A stretch of DNA of 64,000 nt from Nitrincola iocasae. Its GTDB lineage: Bacteria; Pseudomonadota; Gammaproteobacteria; Pseudomonadales; Balneatricaceae. The position numbers and the translations under genes were made by a program. The notes beneath the pieces were generated by a model, which saw nothing but the letters and a program-made list of their open reading frames with translations, ran no database searches and was not told where the DNA came from. The stretch lies in assembly GCF_008727795.1 (NCBI RefSeq), contig NZ_CP044222.1, positions 3,906,001 to 3,970,000 of the forward strand, read 5' to 3'. Numbering within the stretch: position 1 is the stretch's first letter; every line of letters begins with the position of its first letter. This document shows, in pieces, positions 53,641 to 62,843 of this stretch.

Positions 53641-53901
53641 TTATCGGCGCCGACGATAAAGTCCGGCAATCGTTAGCAGAAGTCCTAGACAGCTAAGCAA
53701 CATACCACCATTAACCAACAGTGGACGGCGAACCATCAAGGGGATAAAAGGATGTTGCTGTTGCAGATCACACTGTCCCTGGAGATAGTTCCAGTAACCT
53801 CCGGCCTGAGCACAATCACTAATGTGCATTTGTTCAACAAAGAACATCCCCATCAATAACAGCGCTGGCAGCACCAGCAGTAGCAGACCGATTCGCAGCA
53901 T
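53641..53901 (-). CDS. Uncharacterised small two-helix membrane protein
   Basis: An 86-residue protein with a hydrophobic helix at each end (about 3-22 and 60-80) and a short extracytoplasmic loop with two cysteines (ISDCAQAGGYWNYLQGQCDL), which resembles the Cys-bearing loops of small membrane proteins with a GxW-type motif. It ends in RRRR. Its start touches the DUF416 stop. No function can be assigned. Confidence 0.6.
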   Translation of the reverse strand: MLRIGLLLLVLPALLLMGMFFVEQMHISDCAQAGGYWNYLQGQCDLQQQHPFIPLMVRRPLLVNGGMLLSCLGLLLTIAGLYRRRR

Positions 53902-54503
53902 TATTCGTTATCACTGATTCCCAGATTACTGACACCCTGATTACCCGCCAGTTCACGCAATTCGCGAATAAACACTTTATTGGGCTGTTGCTGTTGCTGC
54001 AAGCGCTCAAGCACTTCTTCCTGAAAAGCGTCTTCATCCTGCATCAAATCGTGCGCGGCAATAAAGCGCATCAGTTCAGCATCGGACAGCTGTGGATCCG
54101 CTTCATTAACTTCAATAAAGGTAGCAACACACTCACGTGACAAGTCAGCAATATTGGCCGCCTCGGCTGGATCAGACTCAAGGATACACACCAGGGTGGA
54201 GTAAAGTGCCACCACCGCATCCAGCGCAGGCATGGCGCCGTACATATCAAATTCATCCAGAGATGGCATATTGTCTTCGACATGATCCAGCTGGACTTCA
54301 AAGTTCATCGAAGCTCCGCCCGAAAGATGCTCCCAGACACCATCCAGTATCCGCCGCACCTGCACGGCATCACCAAACTCCAACAACCTCGAAAACAGAG
54401 TGAAGTTTGGTAGCATGCGTTCAGTCAGCGCGGCCGCAAACGCTGTTAACTGCCAGGATTTCATTTTGCCGAGTTGTGCTTCCAGTTGCTGGATATCACT
54501 CAT
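53901..54503 (-). CDS. yjaG: DUF416 family protein (YjaG-like)
   Basis: A 200-residue acidic cytoplasmic protein. The stretches AALTERMLPNFTLFSRLLEFGD, VRRILDGVWEHL, MPSLDEFDMYGAMPALDAVV and the ending RELRELAGNQGVSNLGIS match the YjaG/DUF416 family as I recall it, read in separate blocks. Its function is unknown. It heads a minus-strand run with two small membrane protein genes and is divergent from hexR. Confidence 0.78.
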   Translation of the reverse strand: MSDIQQLEAQLGKMKSWQLTAFAAALTERMLPNFTLFSRLLEFGDAVQVRRILDGVWEHLSGGASMNFEVQLDHVEDNMPSLDEFDMYGAMPALDAVVALYSTLVCILESDPAEAANIADLSRECVATFIEVNEADPQLSDAELMRFIAAHDLMQDEDAFQEEVLERLQQQQQPNKVFIRELRELAGNQGVSNLGISDNE

Positions 54504-54676
54504 TCAAAGACTCCGTCAGGGTTTAGTCAATCAGAGCCTATTGTACGTGGTCTATGTCAGGATCTGTAGTAATAACATGGCTGATTTCAGTCCCATAGAG
54601 GATACTGAGGTTAGGCGCGGGAAGATTTCATTGCTATACTAAAGCCTGATTAACGGCCAGCAGCTGACAGGTATCC

Positions 54677-55570
54677 GTGTTGAACTCCTTCAATCTTCTC
54701 AAATCCATCGCTGATTCACGGGAAAAACTCCGTAAATCCGAACAGAAGGTGGCCGATTTTGTCCTGGCCCAGCCCAGTGAAGTAATTCATATGCGCATTG
54801 TTGATCTTGCCTCGGAGGCCAATGTCAGTGAGCCAACCGTGGTGCGTTTCTGCCGCGCACTCAACTACGATGGCTTTCAAGACTTCAAACTGACTCTCGC
54901 TCAGGGCTTAGCCAGCAATGCCAGCTTTGAAAAGTTCTCGATGGACACCAAGGATACGGTGATCGAGTTCAAGCAGAAAATCTTCGACTCGATGATTGGT
55001 AATCTGATCAATATCCGCGAGCAGCTTGACCCGGAAATACTTGAAGAAGCAATTGATGCTTTAGCAAAAGCCAATCGTGTCGAATTTTACGGTTTTGGTG
55101 CATCAGCACCCGTATGCGCCGATGCACAGCACAAATTCTATCGCCTGATGGTGTCTGCCGCCGCCTATTCGGATCCACACATGCAGACTATTTCAGCCGT
55201 CACTCTGGGGCTGGGAGATGTCGTTGTAGCCATCTCCCAGACAGGGCGCACCAAAGACCTGCTGCACACGGTAAAACTGGTGCGTGAAACCGGTGCCACC
55301 GTCATTACCCTCTGCCCAGGTACAACCCCTCTGGCTGAACTGGCCACCATCCCTATTCATGTCGATGTGGAAGAAGATAAAGACCTTAGCACGCTGATGT
55401 CCTCACGTGTCGTACACCTGGTAGTCATAGATATTCTCGCTGTCGGAGTTGCCATGAAGCTGGGCCCGGCCTTGTTTGATCACCTTAAGACCATCAAACG
55501 CAGCCTGCGTAGCCTGCGTCAGAATGACCGGCTGATGCCCACGCGTCGTCAAGCTGACGATAACGACTGA
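54677..55570 (+). CDS. hexR: HexR-type RpiR-family transcriptional regulator
   Basis: A 297-residue regulator with an N-terminal helix-turn-helix (KVADFVLAQPSEV, ASEANVSEPTVVRFCRALNYDG) and a C-terminal SIS sugar-phosphate domain (VEFYGFGASAPVCADAQHKF, AISQTGRTKDLLHTVK). The very conserved sequence matches HexR, which represses Entner-Doudoroff and related carbon genes and responds to 2-keto-3-deoxy-6-phosphogluconate. The start is a GTG at 54677 with AGG 6 bases upstream. In many relatives it neighbours zwf and pgl, which are not seen here. Confidence 0.92.
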   Translation: MLNSFNLLKSIADSREKLRKSEQKVADFVLAQPSEVIHMRIVDLASEANVSEPTVVRFCRALNYDGFQDFKLTLAQGLASNASFEKFSMDTKDTVIEFKQKIFDSMIGNLINIREQLDPEILEEAIDALAKANRVEFYGFGASAPVCADAQHKFYRLMVSAAAYSDPHMQTISAVTLGLGDVVVAISQTGRTKDLLHTVKLVRETGATVITLCPGTTPLAELATIPIHVDVEEDKDLSTLMSSRVVHLVVIDILAVGVAMKLGPALFDHLKTIKRSLRSLRQNDRLMPTRRQADDND

Positions 55571-55740
55571 AACATTCCTGTCACTTTTTTTGCCTAGAAT
55601 CAGCTTGACACTGTTAAATCCTATTTGAAATTGATGCCGAAATCGGTTAAAAAAGAATCAGGACAGTGTTAACAGCCGGGAGCCGGCTTACATCAAGCCG
55701 CCTCCTCTTCAATCTGCATCACAGATCGGAGCTAAATCGT

Positions 55741-55947
55741 ATGCTGATACGTCAGGAGCAGGACCTCGACCCCATTCAGACAGAAGTGTTTGATCTTCTG
55801 GTTGGCTATGATGTCGAGGAAAAAAACCGCCGCAAGCAAACTGCCACCCGTCGCCTGTTTGAAGCCCGCCGCGCTATAGAAAAGCGCCGAGAAGAAGCCG
55901 CCCTAGCTGCTTTCATAGATCGCGAAAAATGGTTCGACGAAGAATAG
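55741..55947 (+). CDS. Small charged hypothetical protein
   Basis: A 68-residue protein starting at the ATG at 55741, with ribosome site CGGAG 9 bases upstream. It is rich in Arg, Glu and Lys and mostly helical (RRLFEARRAIEKRREEAAL) and ends in an acidic tail. It resembles small PA3496-like proteins of pseudomonads in length and composition, but I cannot confirm that. It lies just before a REP array. Confidence 0.55.
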   Translation: MLIRQEQDLDPIQTEVFDLLVGYDVEEKNRRKQTATRRLFEARRAIEKRREEAALAAFIDREKWFDEE

Positions 55948-55975
55948 TCTGACCTTATTGTTGGACTCGACCTGA

Positions 55976-56146
55976 TTTGTAGGAGCCCGGTCTCCGGGCG
56001 AATGCGCACCTCATTTGTAGGAGCTCGGTCTCCGAGCGAATGCGCACCTCGTTTGTAGGAGCTCGGTCTCCGAGCGAATGCGCACCTTGTTTGTAGGAGC
56101 TCGGTCTCCGAGCGAATTATTTCGCTCACGGAGTGAGCTCCTACAG
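55976..56146. repeat. REP-like array: four 38-base direct repeats and an inverted copy
   Basis: Four units begin with TTTGTAGGAGC at 55976, 56014, 56052 and 56090, exactly 38 bases apart. Each contains a palindromic core such as GCTCGGTCTCCGAGC and then GAATGCGCACC. The array closes with an inverted copy ending GAGCTCCTACA at 56145. These resemble REP/BIME elements mobilised by RAYT transposases. The array is part of the 384-base gene-poor gap between 55948 and 56331; the remaining 185 bases (56147-56331) show nothing I can assign. Confidence 0.9.
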
Positions 56147-56331
56147 CAACACCCTCCTCGACCTTGATAACCTCAAAGCGATACAGCAAACTTCTGCATG
56201 CTATGCGCATCATTTTTTTACGATTTTTTTACGCACCAGGTCGCTTTACCGGCTCGAATTGTTACACACGACTACCTTATACTGTTTATCTGACCTCATG
56301 AACAACGGAGCTGTAGGCCACAGGCGATATA

Positions 56332-56475
56332 ATGCAAATTATCCTATTGGGTGCCGGCCAGACCGGTTCCATGCTTGCCGAACAACTCTCGGAGATACCC
56401 CCTTATCTTCTTGGCCACAAACAAAACCTGAAGCAGGCAAAACAGCTGTTGCAGCCAGGAATTGGCGATTTCTGA
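56332..56475 (+). pseudogene. trkA: trkA with a large internal deletion
   Basis: A 47-codon frame starts with MQIILLGAGQTGSMLAEQL, the N-terminal Rossmann motif of the TrkA potassium-uptake regulator, and ends with KQAKQLLQPGIGDF, which resembles the last residues of TrkA. TrkA is normally about 458 residues, so some 410 residues appear to be missing in frame. It sits 12 bases before trkH, where trkA normally lies in such operons. The fragment lacks the NAD-binding domains and cannot act as TrkA. A chance similarity at the 3' end is possible. Confidence 0.65.
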
Positions 56476-56487
56476 AGGAGTAACAGG

Positions 56488-57933
56488 ATGAAGCTATTCC
56501 GCCCGGTTCTTTTTGTCAGTGGCATACTGTCTTTCATCATGGTGGGGCTATTGCTCGTACCTGCGTTTTTTGCCCTGATGACCGATGATGAGGAGTACAG
56601 TGCTTTCTTTTTGTCATCAGGCCTGGCGGCCTTGGCGGGTTTACTGTTTATGCTGCCGAGCTATGGACACAGATTCGCACTGAATGCACGCCAGCTTTAT
56701 CTGCTGACCAGTCTTAGTTGGCTGTCGCTTTCATTCTATGGTGCCCTGCCGCTGATGCTCAGTCACCACCCTCTATCGCTGACCGATGCCGTGTTCGAAG
56801 CCGTGTCCGGTATTACTACAACCGGATCGACAGTGATGTCCAGTTTAGACGCACTGCCACACTCCATCTTACTCTGGCGTTCCATGCTGCAGTGGGTCGG
56901 CGGTCTGGGTGTAATAGGCATGGCGGTTTCGATCCTGCCTTTTTTGCAAGTCGGTGGCATGCGTCTGTTCCAGACAGAGTCTTCCGATTGGTCAGAAAAA
57001 TCCTTACCACGCTTTCATGCGATGGCCCGTAGCCTGTTACTAGTCTATCTTGGTGTTACCTTGGCTTGCGCACTTTCCTATTTTGCCGCTGGCATGACAC
57101 TGTTCGATGCGATCAATCACGCCATGACCACTGTATCCACCGGGGGTTACGCCACCGATGATCGCTCCATGGGGCGTTTCAGCGATGGCATTTTATGGAT
57201 CTCTGTTGTGTTCATGCTGATTGGGGGTATGCCTTTTATGCTGTATATCCGCTTTTTGAACCAGCCTAACCTGGATGTATTCAGGGATCAGCAGGCACAG
57301 GGGTTCCTGTTGCTGGTACTGGCTCTGGTCGGATTGCTCACACTGCAACAACTGCTGACCACGGAACGTCAGCCCTTTGAAGTGCTGACCCACGCGGCTT
57401 TCAATATCGTATCAGTGATCACGACCACCGGTTATGCTTCGACAGATTACACACTATGGGGTTATTTCAGCATCAGCTTTTTCTTTATTGTGACCTTTAT
57501 TGGCGGCTGCTCGGGGTCCACCAGTGGTGGAATGAAAATTTTCCGTTTCCAGCTGTCCTGGCTGTTCTTGCGTGATCAAATGAATAAGCTCGTACACCCG
57601 CGTGGGATATTTTCTATCCGATTCAACGGCAAAGCGGTAGCAGACGACATCATGGTGTCGGCCGTAGCCTTTTCGTTTCTGTTTTTTTTGATATTAGCAC
57701 TGGCCACACTGGCACTAGCTGCAACCGGGCTGGATTTTGTAACCGCACTCAGTGGCGCAGCTACAGCCCTAACCAATGTGGGTCCCGGCCTGGGTGACAT
57801 GATCGGACCGGCTGGAAACTTTGCAGCCGTATCCGACATTGGCAAATGGATTCTCGGCTTCACCATGATATTAGGACGGCTTGAACTGCTGACGGTCATG
57901 GTACTACTAACACCCGTATTCTGGAGAGGTTAG
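56488..57933 (+). CDS. trkH: Trk potassium transporter membrane subunit TrkH
   Basis: A 481-residue K+ channel-like protein with four M1-P-M2 repeats. Selectivity-filter segments are visible: VSGITTTGSTV, MTTVSTGGYAT, VSVITTTGYAST and ATALTNVGPGLGD. It has AAGGAG before the ATG. It needs TrkA for gated uptake in characterised systems. Since the adjacent trkA is deleted, it would have to pair with a TrkA encoded elsewhere. REP arrays lie on both sides of the trk locus. Confidence 0.93.
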   Translation: MKLFRPVLFVSGILSFIMVGLLLVPAFFALMTDDEEYSAFFLSSGLAALAGLLFMLPSYGHRFALNARQLYLLTSLSWLSLSFYGALPLMLSHHPLSLTDAVFEAVSGITTTGSTVMSSLDALPHSILLWRSMLQWVGGLGVIGMAVSILPFLQVGGMRLFQTESSDWSEKSLPRFHAMARSLLLVYLGVTLACALSYFAAGMTLFDAINHAMTTVSTGGYATDDRSMGRFSDGILWISVVFMLIGGMPFMLYIRFLNQPNLDVFRDQQAQGFLLLVLALVGLLTLQQLLTTERQPFEVLTHAAFNIVSVITTTGYASTDYTLWGYFSISFFFIVTFIGGCSGSTSGGMKIFRFQLSWLFLRDQMNKLVHPRGIFSIRFNGKAVADDIMVSAVAFSFLFFLILALATLALAATGLDFVTALSGAATALTNVGPGLGDMIGPAGNFAAVSDIGKWILGFTMILGRLELLTVMVLLTPVFWRG

Positions 57934-57950
57934 CCATAAGCGCTCGAACA

Positions 57951-58073
57951 CATTTCGTTCACAGAGTGAGCTCCTACAACTTGTAGGAGCCCGGTCTCCG
58001 GGCGAATGCGCAGTTTGTTGTAGGAGCCCGGTCTCCGGGCGAATCATTTCGCTCACGGAGTGAGCTCCTACAA
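57951..58073. repeat. Second REP-like array downstream of trkH
   Basis: One inverted unit (ending GAGCTCCTACA near 57977) is followed by two direct units beginning TTGTAGGAGCCCGG near 57980 and 58017 and a closing inverted copy up to 58072. The unit sequence is the same family as the array at 55976-56146, and the two arrays bracket the trk locus. It occupies most of the trkH to ABC-gene gap. Confidence 0.9.
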
Positions 58074-58097
58074 AGAGTGCGGCGATACCAAATCAGG

Positions 58098-59489
58098 CTA
58101 GAGCGATATAACCTGATGGCAGGTTTTTTCCACCAGCACCGGATCATGGCTGACCAGCACCACGGAGCAGGCAAAATCCTGCGCCACTTCAACCAACAAT
58201 TCGATGATCTGTTGACTGGTGATCGGATCAAGCCGTGATGTTGGCTCATCGGCGAACAGCATCACCGGATCCATCAGTAGTGCTCGCAACAGCGAGATTC
58301 GCTGTAACTCACCCCCTGACACCTCAGTACAACTGCGTTGCAGCAGTTGTGGACTCAGATGCAGGCGTTCTAATAGCGGCGGAATACTGCTAGCATCCAG
58401 CCGATGCAGCCTGACAAGATCCAGCAGCAGTTGCTGCAAGGTTATCCCCGGTGCAAAAGCCGCTGGTGGATCTTGATACAGCTTGAGTAATTGATGGCGA
58501 GCAAATGGACGCTGATAGGATACCTTCCCTTGATCAGGTTTTAGATTGCCCAGCAACAGATCGCCCAGAGTACTCTTGCCACAACCACTGTCACCCACCA
58601 AACCGGTTAACTGATGTGGATAGAGCTCAAATGACACATCGTCAAACAAGGGCTTACCACCCCGCGACTTGCCCAGCCCCTCGACCCGCACCAAAGGTGC
58701 TGCAGCAGGTAGCGGTTGCTTCACCTGTGTCCAGCTTTGCGGGTCGGCTGCCAACAATTCGCGGGTATAGTCCGACTGTGGGTTGGCCAGCACGCGTTCC
58801 ACATTACCTCGTTCCATCACCTGGCCTCGGCGCATTACTATCAGATCGCCGCCCAATTGACGTGCCACATCAATATCGTGGGTAATAGTCAGCAAGGCCC
58901 CCTGATGCAGCTGACTTTGCAGTAAAGCAACCACCTGATCCCGGCGGCCATAATCCAGGCCTTTGGTGGGCTCATCAGCCAGTAACAACTGACCGCCTGC
59001 GGCGGTTGCCGCCACAAACGCAACCCGTTGTGCCATCCCCCCCGAAAGCTGTGATGGAATTTTGGCCAGCGATCCCTCCAACCCAAGACGTTGTAAGGCC
59101 TGCTCAGCCTGCACATCAGCCGCTTCCTGCTCCTGCCCCAACACATAGTGATGTACCTCGGCCACCTGACGCTTTACTTTCATCACTGGATCCAGTGCGT
59201 GCCAGGGCTCTTGAGGCAGCATCGAGAGCACCCGACCCCAAAGGGCCTGGCGCTCAGGCATAGACAAGGAAAACAGTGACTCGCCATTAAGACGCACATC
59301 ACCGCGTACACTCAAGGCGTCGGGTAACAACCCCATAATTGCCTGAGCCAACAGACTTTTGCCTGCGCCTGTCTGCCCCAGAATGGTCAAAGGCTGCGAC
59401 GCTGTCAGGGTGCAACTGAGCGGCTCCAGCAAACGCGTCTCACCGGCATAAACACTCAGCGCGTCGACTTCTAATAACAGATCCTTCAT
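58098..59489 (-). CDS. ABC transporter ATPase with two fused ATP-binding domains (nickel/peptide type)
   Basis: A 463-residue protein with two complete ATPase domains, equal to fused DppD and DppF. First domain: Walker A GQTGAGKS, signature LSGGMAQRVAF, Walker B LLLADEPTKGLD. Second domain: Walker A GDSGCGKST, signature VSGGELQRISLLRAL, Walker B MLFADEPTSRLD. It is the last gene of a tightly overlapped operon (SBP-permease-permease-ATPase). The divergent Zur-linked genes suggest a metal or metal-chelate substrate, which is inferred. Confidence 0.9.
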   Translation of the reverse strand: MKDLLLEVDALSVYAGETRLLEPLSCTLTASQPLTILGQTGAGKSLLAQAIMGLLPDALSVRGDVRLNGESLFSLSMPERQALWGRVLSMLPQEPWHALDPVMKVKRQVAEVHHYVLGQEQEAADVQAEQALQRLGLEGSLAKIPSQLSGGMAQRVAFVAATAAGGQLLLADEPTKGLDYGRRDQVVALLQSQLHQGALLTITHDIDVARQLGGDLIVMRRGQVMERGNVERVLANPQSDYTRELLAADPQSWTQVKQPLPAAAPLVRVEGLGKSRGGKPLFDDVSFELYPHQLTGLVGDSGCGKSTLGDLLLGNLKPDQGKVSYQRPFARHQLLKLYQDPPAAFAPGITLQQLLLDLVRLHRLDASSIPPLLERLHLSPQLLQRSCTEVSGGELQRISLLRALLMDPVMLFADEPTSRLDPITSQQIIELLVEVAQDFACSVVLVSHDPVLVEKTCHQVISL

Positions 59490-60292
59490 TTTGCTTTCCC
59501 CGCCAGTAGATTAAAACCGAGAATCAGCAAGAAAATAGCCAGAATAGGCTGAGCCAATACCCAGGGTGCATCGCTGTAATAAGGCAGCAACTCCACCACC
59601 ATTAGTCCCAGCTCAGCAACAGGCGGTTGCAATCCGACATACACAAAACCAATAGACGCCAAAGCCAAGATAGCATTACCGGCACCAAAAGCCGCCAGTG
59701 TCAGCACAGAGGGACAAATAGCCGGCCAGACATGACGCCGAAACAGATACCAGCGACCAAAGCCTAACTGACGCGAGGCTTCCAGTTGAGGACTGCGAAT
59801 CACCACCTGTGACTGCGCTCTGACCACACGGTAGTATTCGATCCACAGCACCAGCGATATCGCCAGATAAAGGACAATAAAGGAACCCGGTGCGATGGCA
59901 GCCAGTAACAGCACCAGCACCAAACCTGGCAGAGCCAGCAGGGTATTGGCCAGAAAGTTCAGCAACCGCTCGGTCATTCCACCAAACCAGGCGGCACAAA
60001 CGCCCAAACTCGTACCCAAAACCGCCGCGGTGGTGACACAAAACAGGCTAAGCATCAGCGACAAGCGGATCGCATCACCCATACGCGCCAACATACTGCG
60101 CCCAAACTGATCGGTCCCCAGCCACTCCTCAGCATTAGGAGCTGAAAGGAAGTTTGACAGGTTCTGCTGAGCACTGTCGCCTTGATGCAACCAACTCTCA
60201 AGCAGAATGAACAACCCTATGCATAATAAAATGACAGCCCCCAGCCACTGAGAAGGACTCAACGTCGGAATTTTAAAAGGAAATCGGTTCAT
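59486..60292 (-). CDS. ABC transporter permease, DppC/NikC type
   Basis: A 268-residue permease with six helices. The N-terminal part has the FLSAPNAEEWLGTDQFGRSML block (read as NAEEWLGTDQFGRSMLARM), where the HxxGTDxxGRD-like motif of DppC/NikC is modified, and the coupling region SPQLEASRQLGFGRWYLFRRHVWP. It overlaps the ATPase and partner permease genes by 4 bases each. In this family it forms one half of the channel. Confidence 0.9.
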   Translation of the reverse strand: MNRFPFKIPTLSPSQWLGAVILLCIGLFILLESWLHQGDSAQQNLSNFLSAPNAEEWLGTDQFGRSMLARMGDAIRLSLMLSLFCVTTAAVLGTSLGVCAAWFGGMTERLLNFLANTLLALPGLVLVLLLAAIAPGSFIVLYLAISLVLWIEYYRVVRAQSQVVIRSPQLEASRQLGFGRWYLFRRHVWPAICPSVLTLAAFGAGNAILALASIGFVYVGLQPPVAELGLMVVELLPYYSDAPWVLAQPILAIFLLILGFNLLAGKAK

Positions 60293-61227
60293 TCAGGTCG
60301 CCCTCTGGGATCAATCTTGTAACAGGCCAGATCCACCAACGTATTCAGTGCCACAAAAATCAGCCCCATCATCAGAGCGGTAGCCTGAATCATGGGTACA
60401 TCACGGGAAAAAATCGCATGTGCCAGTCCATGACCGATACCAGGCCAGGAAAACAATGACTCGATCATCACGATGCCCTCGATTAATCCCACCAGTTGGA
60501 TCCCCATAAATGCCACGACCGGTACAGAGAGGTTTCGTAAACCATGCTGACGGAAGGTCTGCCATTTTGTCAGCCCCTTGACGCGAGCAAACCTATAGTA
60601 AGGGGATGCAATCACCTGAATAGTACTGTCACGCACCACCCGACTGGACACAGCGGCCAGCGCCAACGCCAGCGAAAAGGCTGGTAACACCCAGTCATTG
60701 CCATTACCAAAACCTGCCACGGGGAAGAGTGGCCAGTAAACGGCAAACACCAGAATCAACACCAGACCTATGACAAACACCGGCTGGGCACGCAACAAGG
60801 ATGACAACACCAGCAGACTACGATCTAACCAACCACGTGCACGCAGACCGGAGGCGATACCCAGTGGAAATGCCAGCAGTGCCGCCAGCAAAATCGCCAC
60901 AACCGCCAGTTGCAGCGAATGACCCAGTTGATGCTTGATTTCATCGATTACGGGTGCCCCACTGATCAGTGACACCCCAAAATTCAGTTGCAACAGATCC
61001 AGCAACCAGTTCAGATAGGCCTGCCAGGCGGGCATATCCAGTCCCAGTTCCTGCCTGACCCAATCCGCCGCCTCTGCACTGACGTTATCCTGGCCGTAAC
61101 GCCCCGCTGCAACCCGGAAAGCCATATCTCCTGGCAGGCTACGCATCAGCACAAAACTCAATGAACCGACGCCCCAGGCAACCATCAAGGCTTGTAACAA
61201 TCGATTGATCAGAATCCGCTGGATCAC
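60289..61227 (-). CDS. ABC transporter permease, DppB/NikB type
   Basis: A 312-residue permease with six helices. Family marks are the N-terminal RILINRLLQALMVAWGVGSL, the signal-like LMRSLPGDMA, and the coupling region YYRFARVKGLTKWQTFRQHGLRN with the ending SLFSWPGIGHGLAHAIFSRD, which is well conserved in DppB/NikB. It overlaps the binding-protein gene by 4 bases. In this family it pairs with the DppC-type permease. Confidence 0.92.
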   Translation of the reverse strand: MIQRILINRLLQALMVAWGVGSLSFVLMRSLPGDMAFRVAAGRYGQDNVSAEAADWVRQELGLDMPAWQAYLNWLLDLLQLNFGVSLISGAPVIDEIKHQLGHSLQLAVVAILLAALLAFPLGIASGLRARGWLDRSLLVLSSLLRAQPVFVIGLVLILVFAVYWPLFPVAGFGNGNDWVLPAFSLALALAAVSSRVVRDSTIQVIASPYYRFARVKGLTKWQTFRQHGLRNLSVPVVAFMGIQLVGLIEGIVMIESLFSWPGIGHGLAHAIFSRDVPMIQATALMMGLIFVALNTLVDLACYKIDPRGRPE

Positions 61228-62759
61228 TGCGACAACTCCATTTCATTCAGGTAATAGTTGCGCTCAAACGGATCAAAACGAAAATTCTGAACACGCTGAT
61301 TAACAGCAGTCAGTTGGGTATAAAAGCTGACTGGAATCAGCGGCAGTTCCTCCGCCAGCATCCTGGCAATACCTTGTGAAATTTCACGGGATCGCTGAGG
61401 GTCTGTTTCCTCTTCCAGAGTTTTCAGTAAGGCGGGTACCTCCGTGTTGTCCCACTGCATGGCTCCCCAGTCACCTCCCTGATCTGCACCAAAATCAGCC
61501 AACATGACACCCAGCGGATCAGCAATAAAACCATAGTTTCTGGCGATTAGCGCCATCTCCAGACTGCCATCCTGATGACCCGCGGGTATGGCGCTGGAGT
61601 TGGTTACCGATACCCTTACCTCAACACCCAGCTCGGCCAACTGAGCCTGAATAGCCGTAGCGACCACCGTCAGTTCCGGGCGATCCGCATAGGTGATCAA
61701 ATCCAGGCTAAAACGCTGATTATCGCGAACACGCACACCATCCGCGCCCAACTGCCAGCCCAGGCCATCCAGCAAGGCCGTAGCTTGTTGCATATCCCGT
61801 TCCATCGGCGGCAAGTCAGCCACATGCCAATCGCCCAAAGGCGCTGGAATCAGCTGGTTAGCCTCAGATCCCGGAGCACGTAACACCGCCGCGGCAATAC
61901 CCGATCTATCCAGTGCCAAACTCAGCGCCTGACGAGCTTCCACCTCTTTGAGGAAGGGGTGGCCACTGTTCACCTTGATTAATATGGATCGCGGTATCAG
62001 CTCAGAGTGCAGATTCACATGGCTGACGCGGCTCAAAATGCCGGTACTGGCCGGGTCAATGGTATAACTGATGTCTGTCTGACCACTGCGTGCTTGCAAT
62101 ACACGACTTTCACCACGATGGCCCGTCAGGTACTCAGCCGAAGCAATGGATGCTACCTGCCCCCAGTATTCCTCAAAACGTTCCACTCTTAACTTATGTG
62201 GTGGCGCAACAGAGGTAAGACGAAATGGGCCACTCCCTAGCAACTGAGTGACTCGCCCTTCTTCATCGAAGGAATCGGGTGAAATCACCACATTGGCATA
62301 ATGCGCCAGTACCGCAGGTAGCAAATGGTAAGGAGAGCTTAGGGTAATCTCAATAACGCCATCCCCAGCCTGTAGCTGATCGACCGGCACCTGAGTCAGG
62401 GTGCCATGCTGCTGACGAGCACCTTCCAGACTATTCACAACGCTCGCGGCATCCATTGAGCGGCCATCATGGAAAACCACGTCATCTCTAAGATAAAAAC
62501 GCCAGCTCAGTCGATCCTCTGATACCTCCCAGTGGGTTGCCAGACCCGGTAGCAGCTCACCCTCCGGTGACACATCCACCAGGGTTTCCACCACCCCCAT
62601 GCGGGTAAAAACATACCCATTCTGAGAAGGGTTCAGGCTGGTAAATTCAAACGGTCCACCGACCGTCAGATGGTTATTGGCAGGTTGTGCAAAAATGCTT
62701 GAATGGAACAGGATGCCGGATAACATCCCGAACCAGACCAGCCGCTTCAGGTTATGCAT
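61224..62759 (-). CDS. Extracellular solute-binding protein, family 5 (nickel/peptide/metallophore type)
   Basis: A 511-residue cluster C binding protein with a signal peptide (VWFGMLSGILFHSSIFAQP). Family blocks include VVETLVDVSPEGELLPGLAT, LRDDVVFHDGRSMDAASVV and ELPLIPVSFYTQLTAVN. Substrates of this family include oligopeptides, nickel, opines and nickel or zinc metallophores. The operon lies divergent from a Zur-box-controlled rpmE2-rpmJ2 pair, so import of zinc bound to a chelator is an attractive inference. The gene has no His-rich loop of the ZnuA type. Confidence 0.86.
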   Translation of the reverse strand: MHNLKRLVWFGMLSGILFHSSIFAQPANNHLTVGGPFEFTSLNPSQNGYVFTRMGVVETLVDVSPEGELLPGLATHWEVSEDRLSWRFYLRDDVVFHDGRSMDAASVVNSLEGARQQHGTLTQVPVDQLQAGDGVIEITLSSPYHLLPAVLAHYANVVISPDSFDEEGRVTQLLGSGPFRLTSVAPPHKLRVERFEEYWGQVASIASAEYLTGHRGESRVLQARSGQTDISYTIDPASTGILSRVSHVNLHSELIPRSILIKVNSGHPFLKEVEARQALSLALDRSGIAAAVLRAPGSEANQLIPAPLGDWHVADLPPMERDMQQATALLDGLGWQLGADGVRVRDNQRFSLDLITYADRPELTVVATAIQAQLAELGVEVRVSVTNSSAIPAGHQDGSLEMALIARNYGFIADPLGVMLADFGADQGGDWGAMQWDNTEVPALLKTLEEETDPQRSREISQGIARMLAEELPLIPVSFYTQLTAVNQRVQNFRFDPFERNYYLNEMELSQ

Positions 62760-62843
62760 GGAAATTTTCCTCAGATTGGTTTGTTACAAAAGACCAAGGT
62801 CAGCACTTTACATTTAAATGATAATGAGTTTCAATCGCTAAAT

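Noticed and set aside
55976..56146. Periodic repeats as a CRISPR array
   Set aside because: The units are contiguous 38-base repeats with no unique spacers, and no cas genes are nearby.
56133..56483. Reading frame of 116 codons over the trkA remnant
   Set aside because: The TrkA-like sequence is in another frame (56332-56475); this frame has no features.
58098..62759. Assignment of the ABC operon as a simple dipeptide transporter
   Set aside because: Family membership alone cannot separate peptide from nickel or metallophore import, and the Zur context makes the peptide call less likely.
62810..62832. Possible Fur box (AAATGATAATGAGTTTC)
   Set aside because: Only one good GATAAT hexamer is present; the neighbouring sequence at 62844 is a far better Zur operator.
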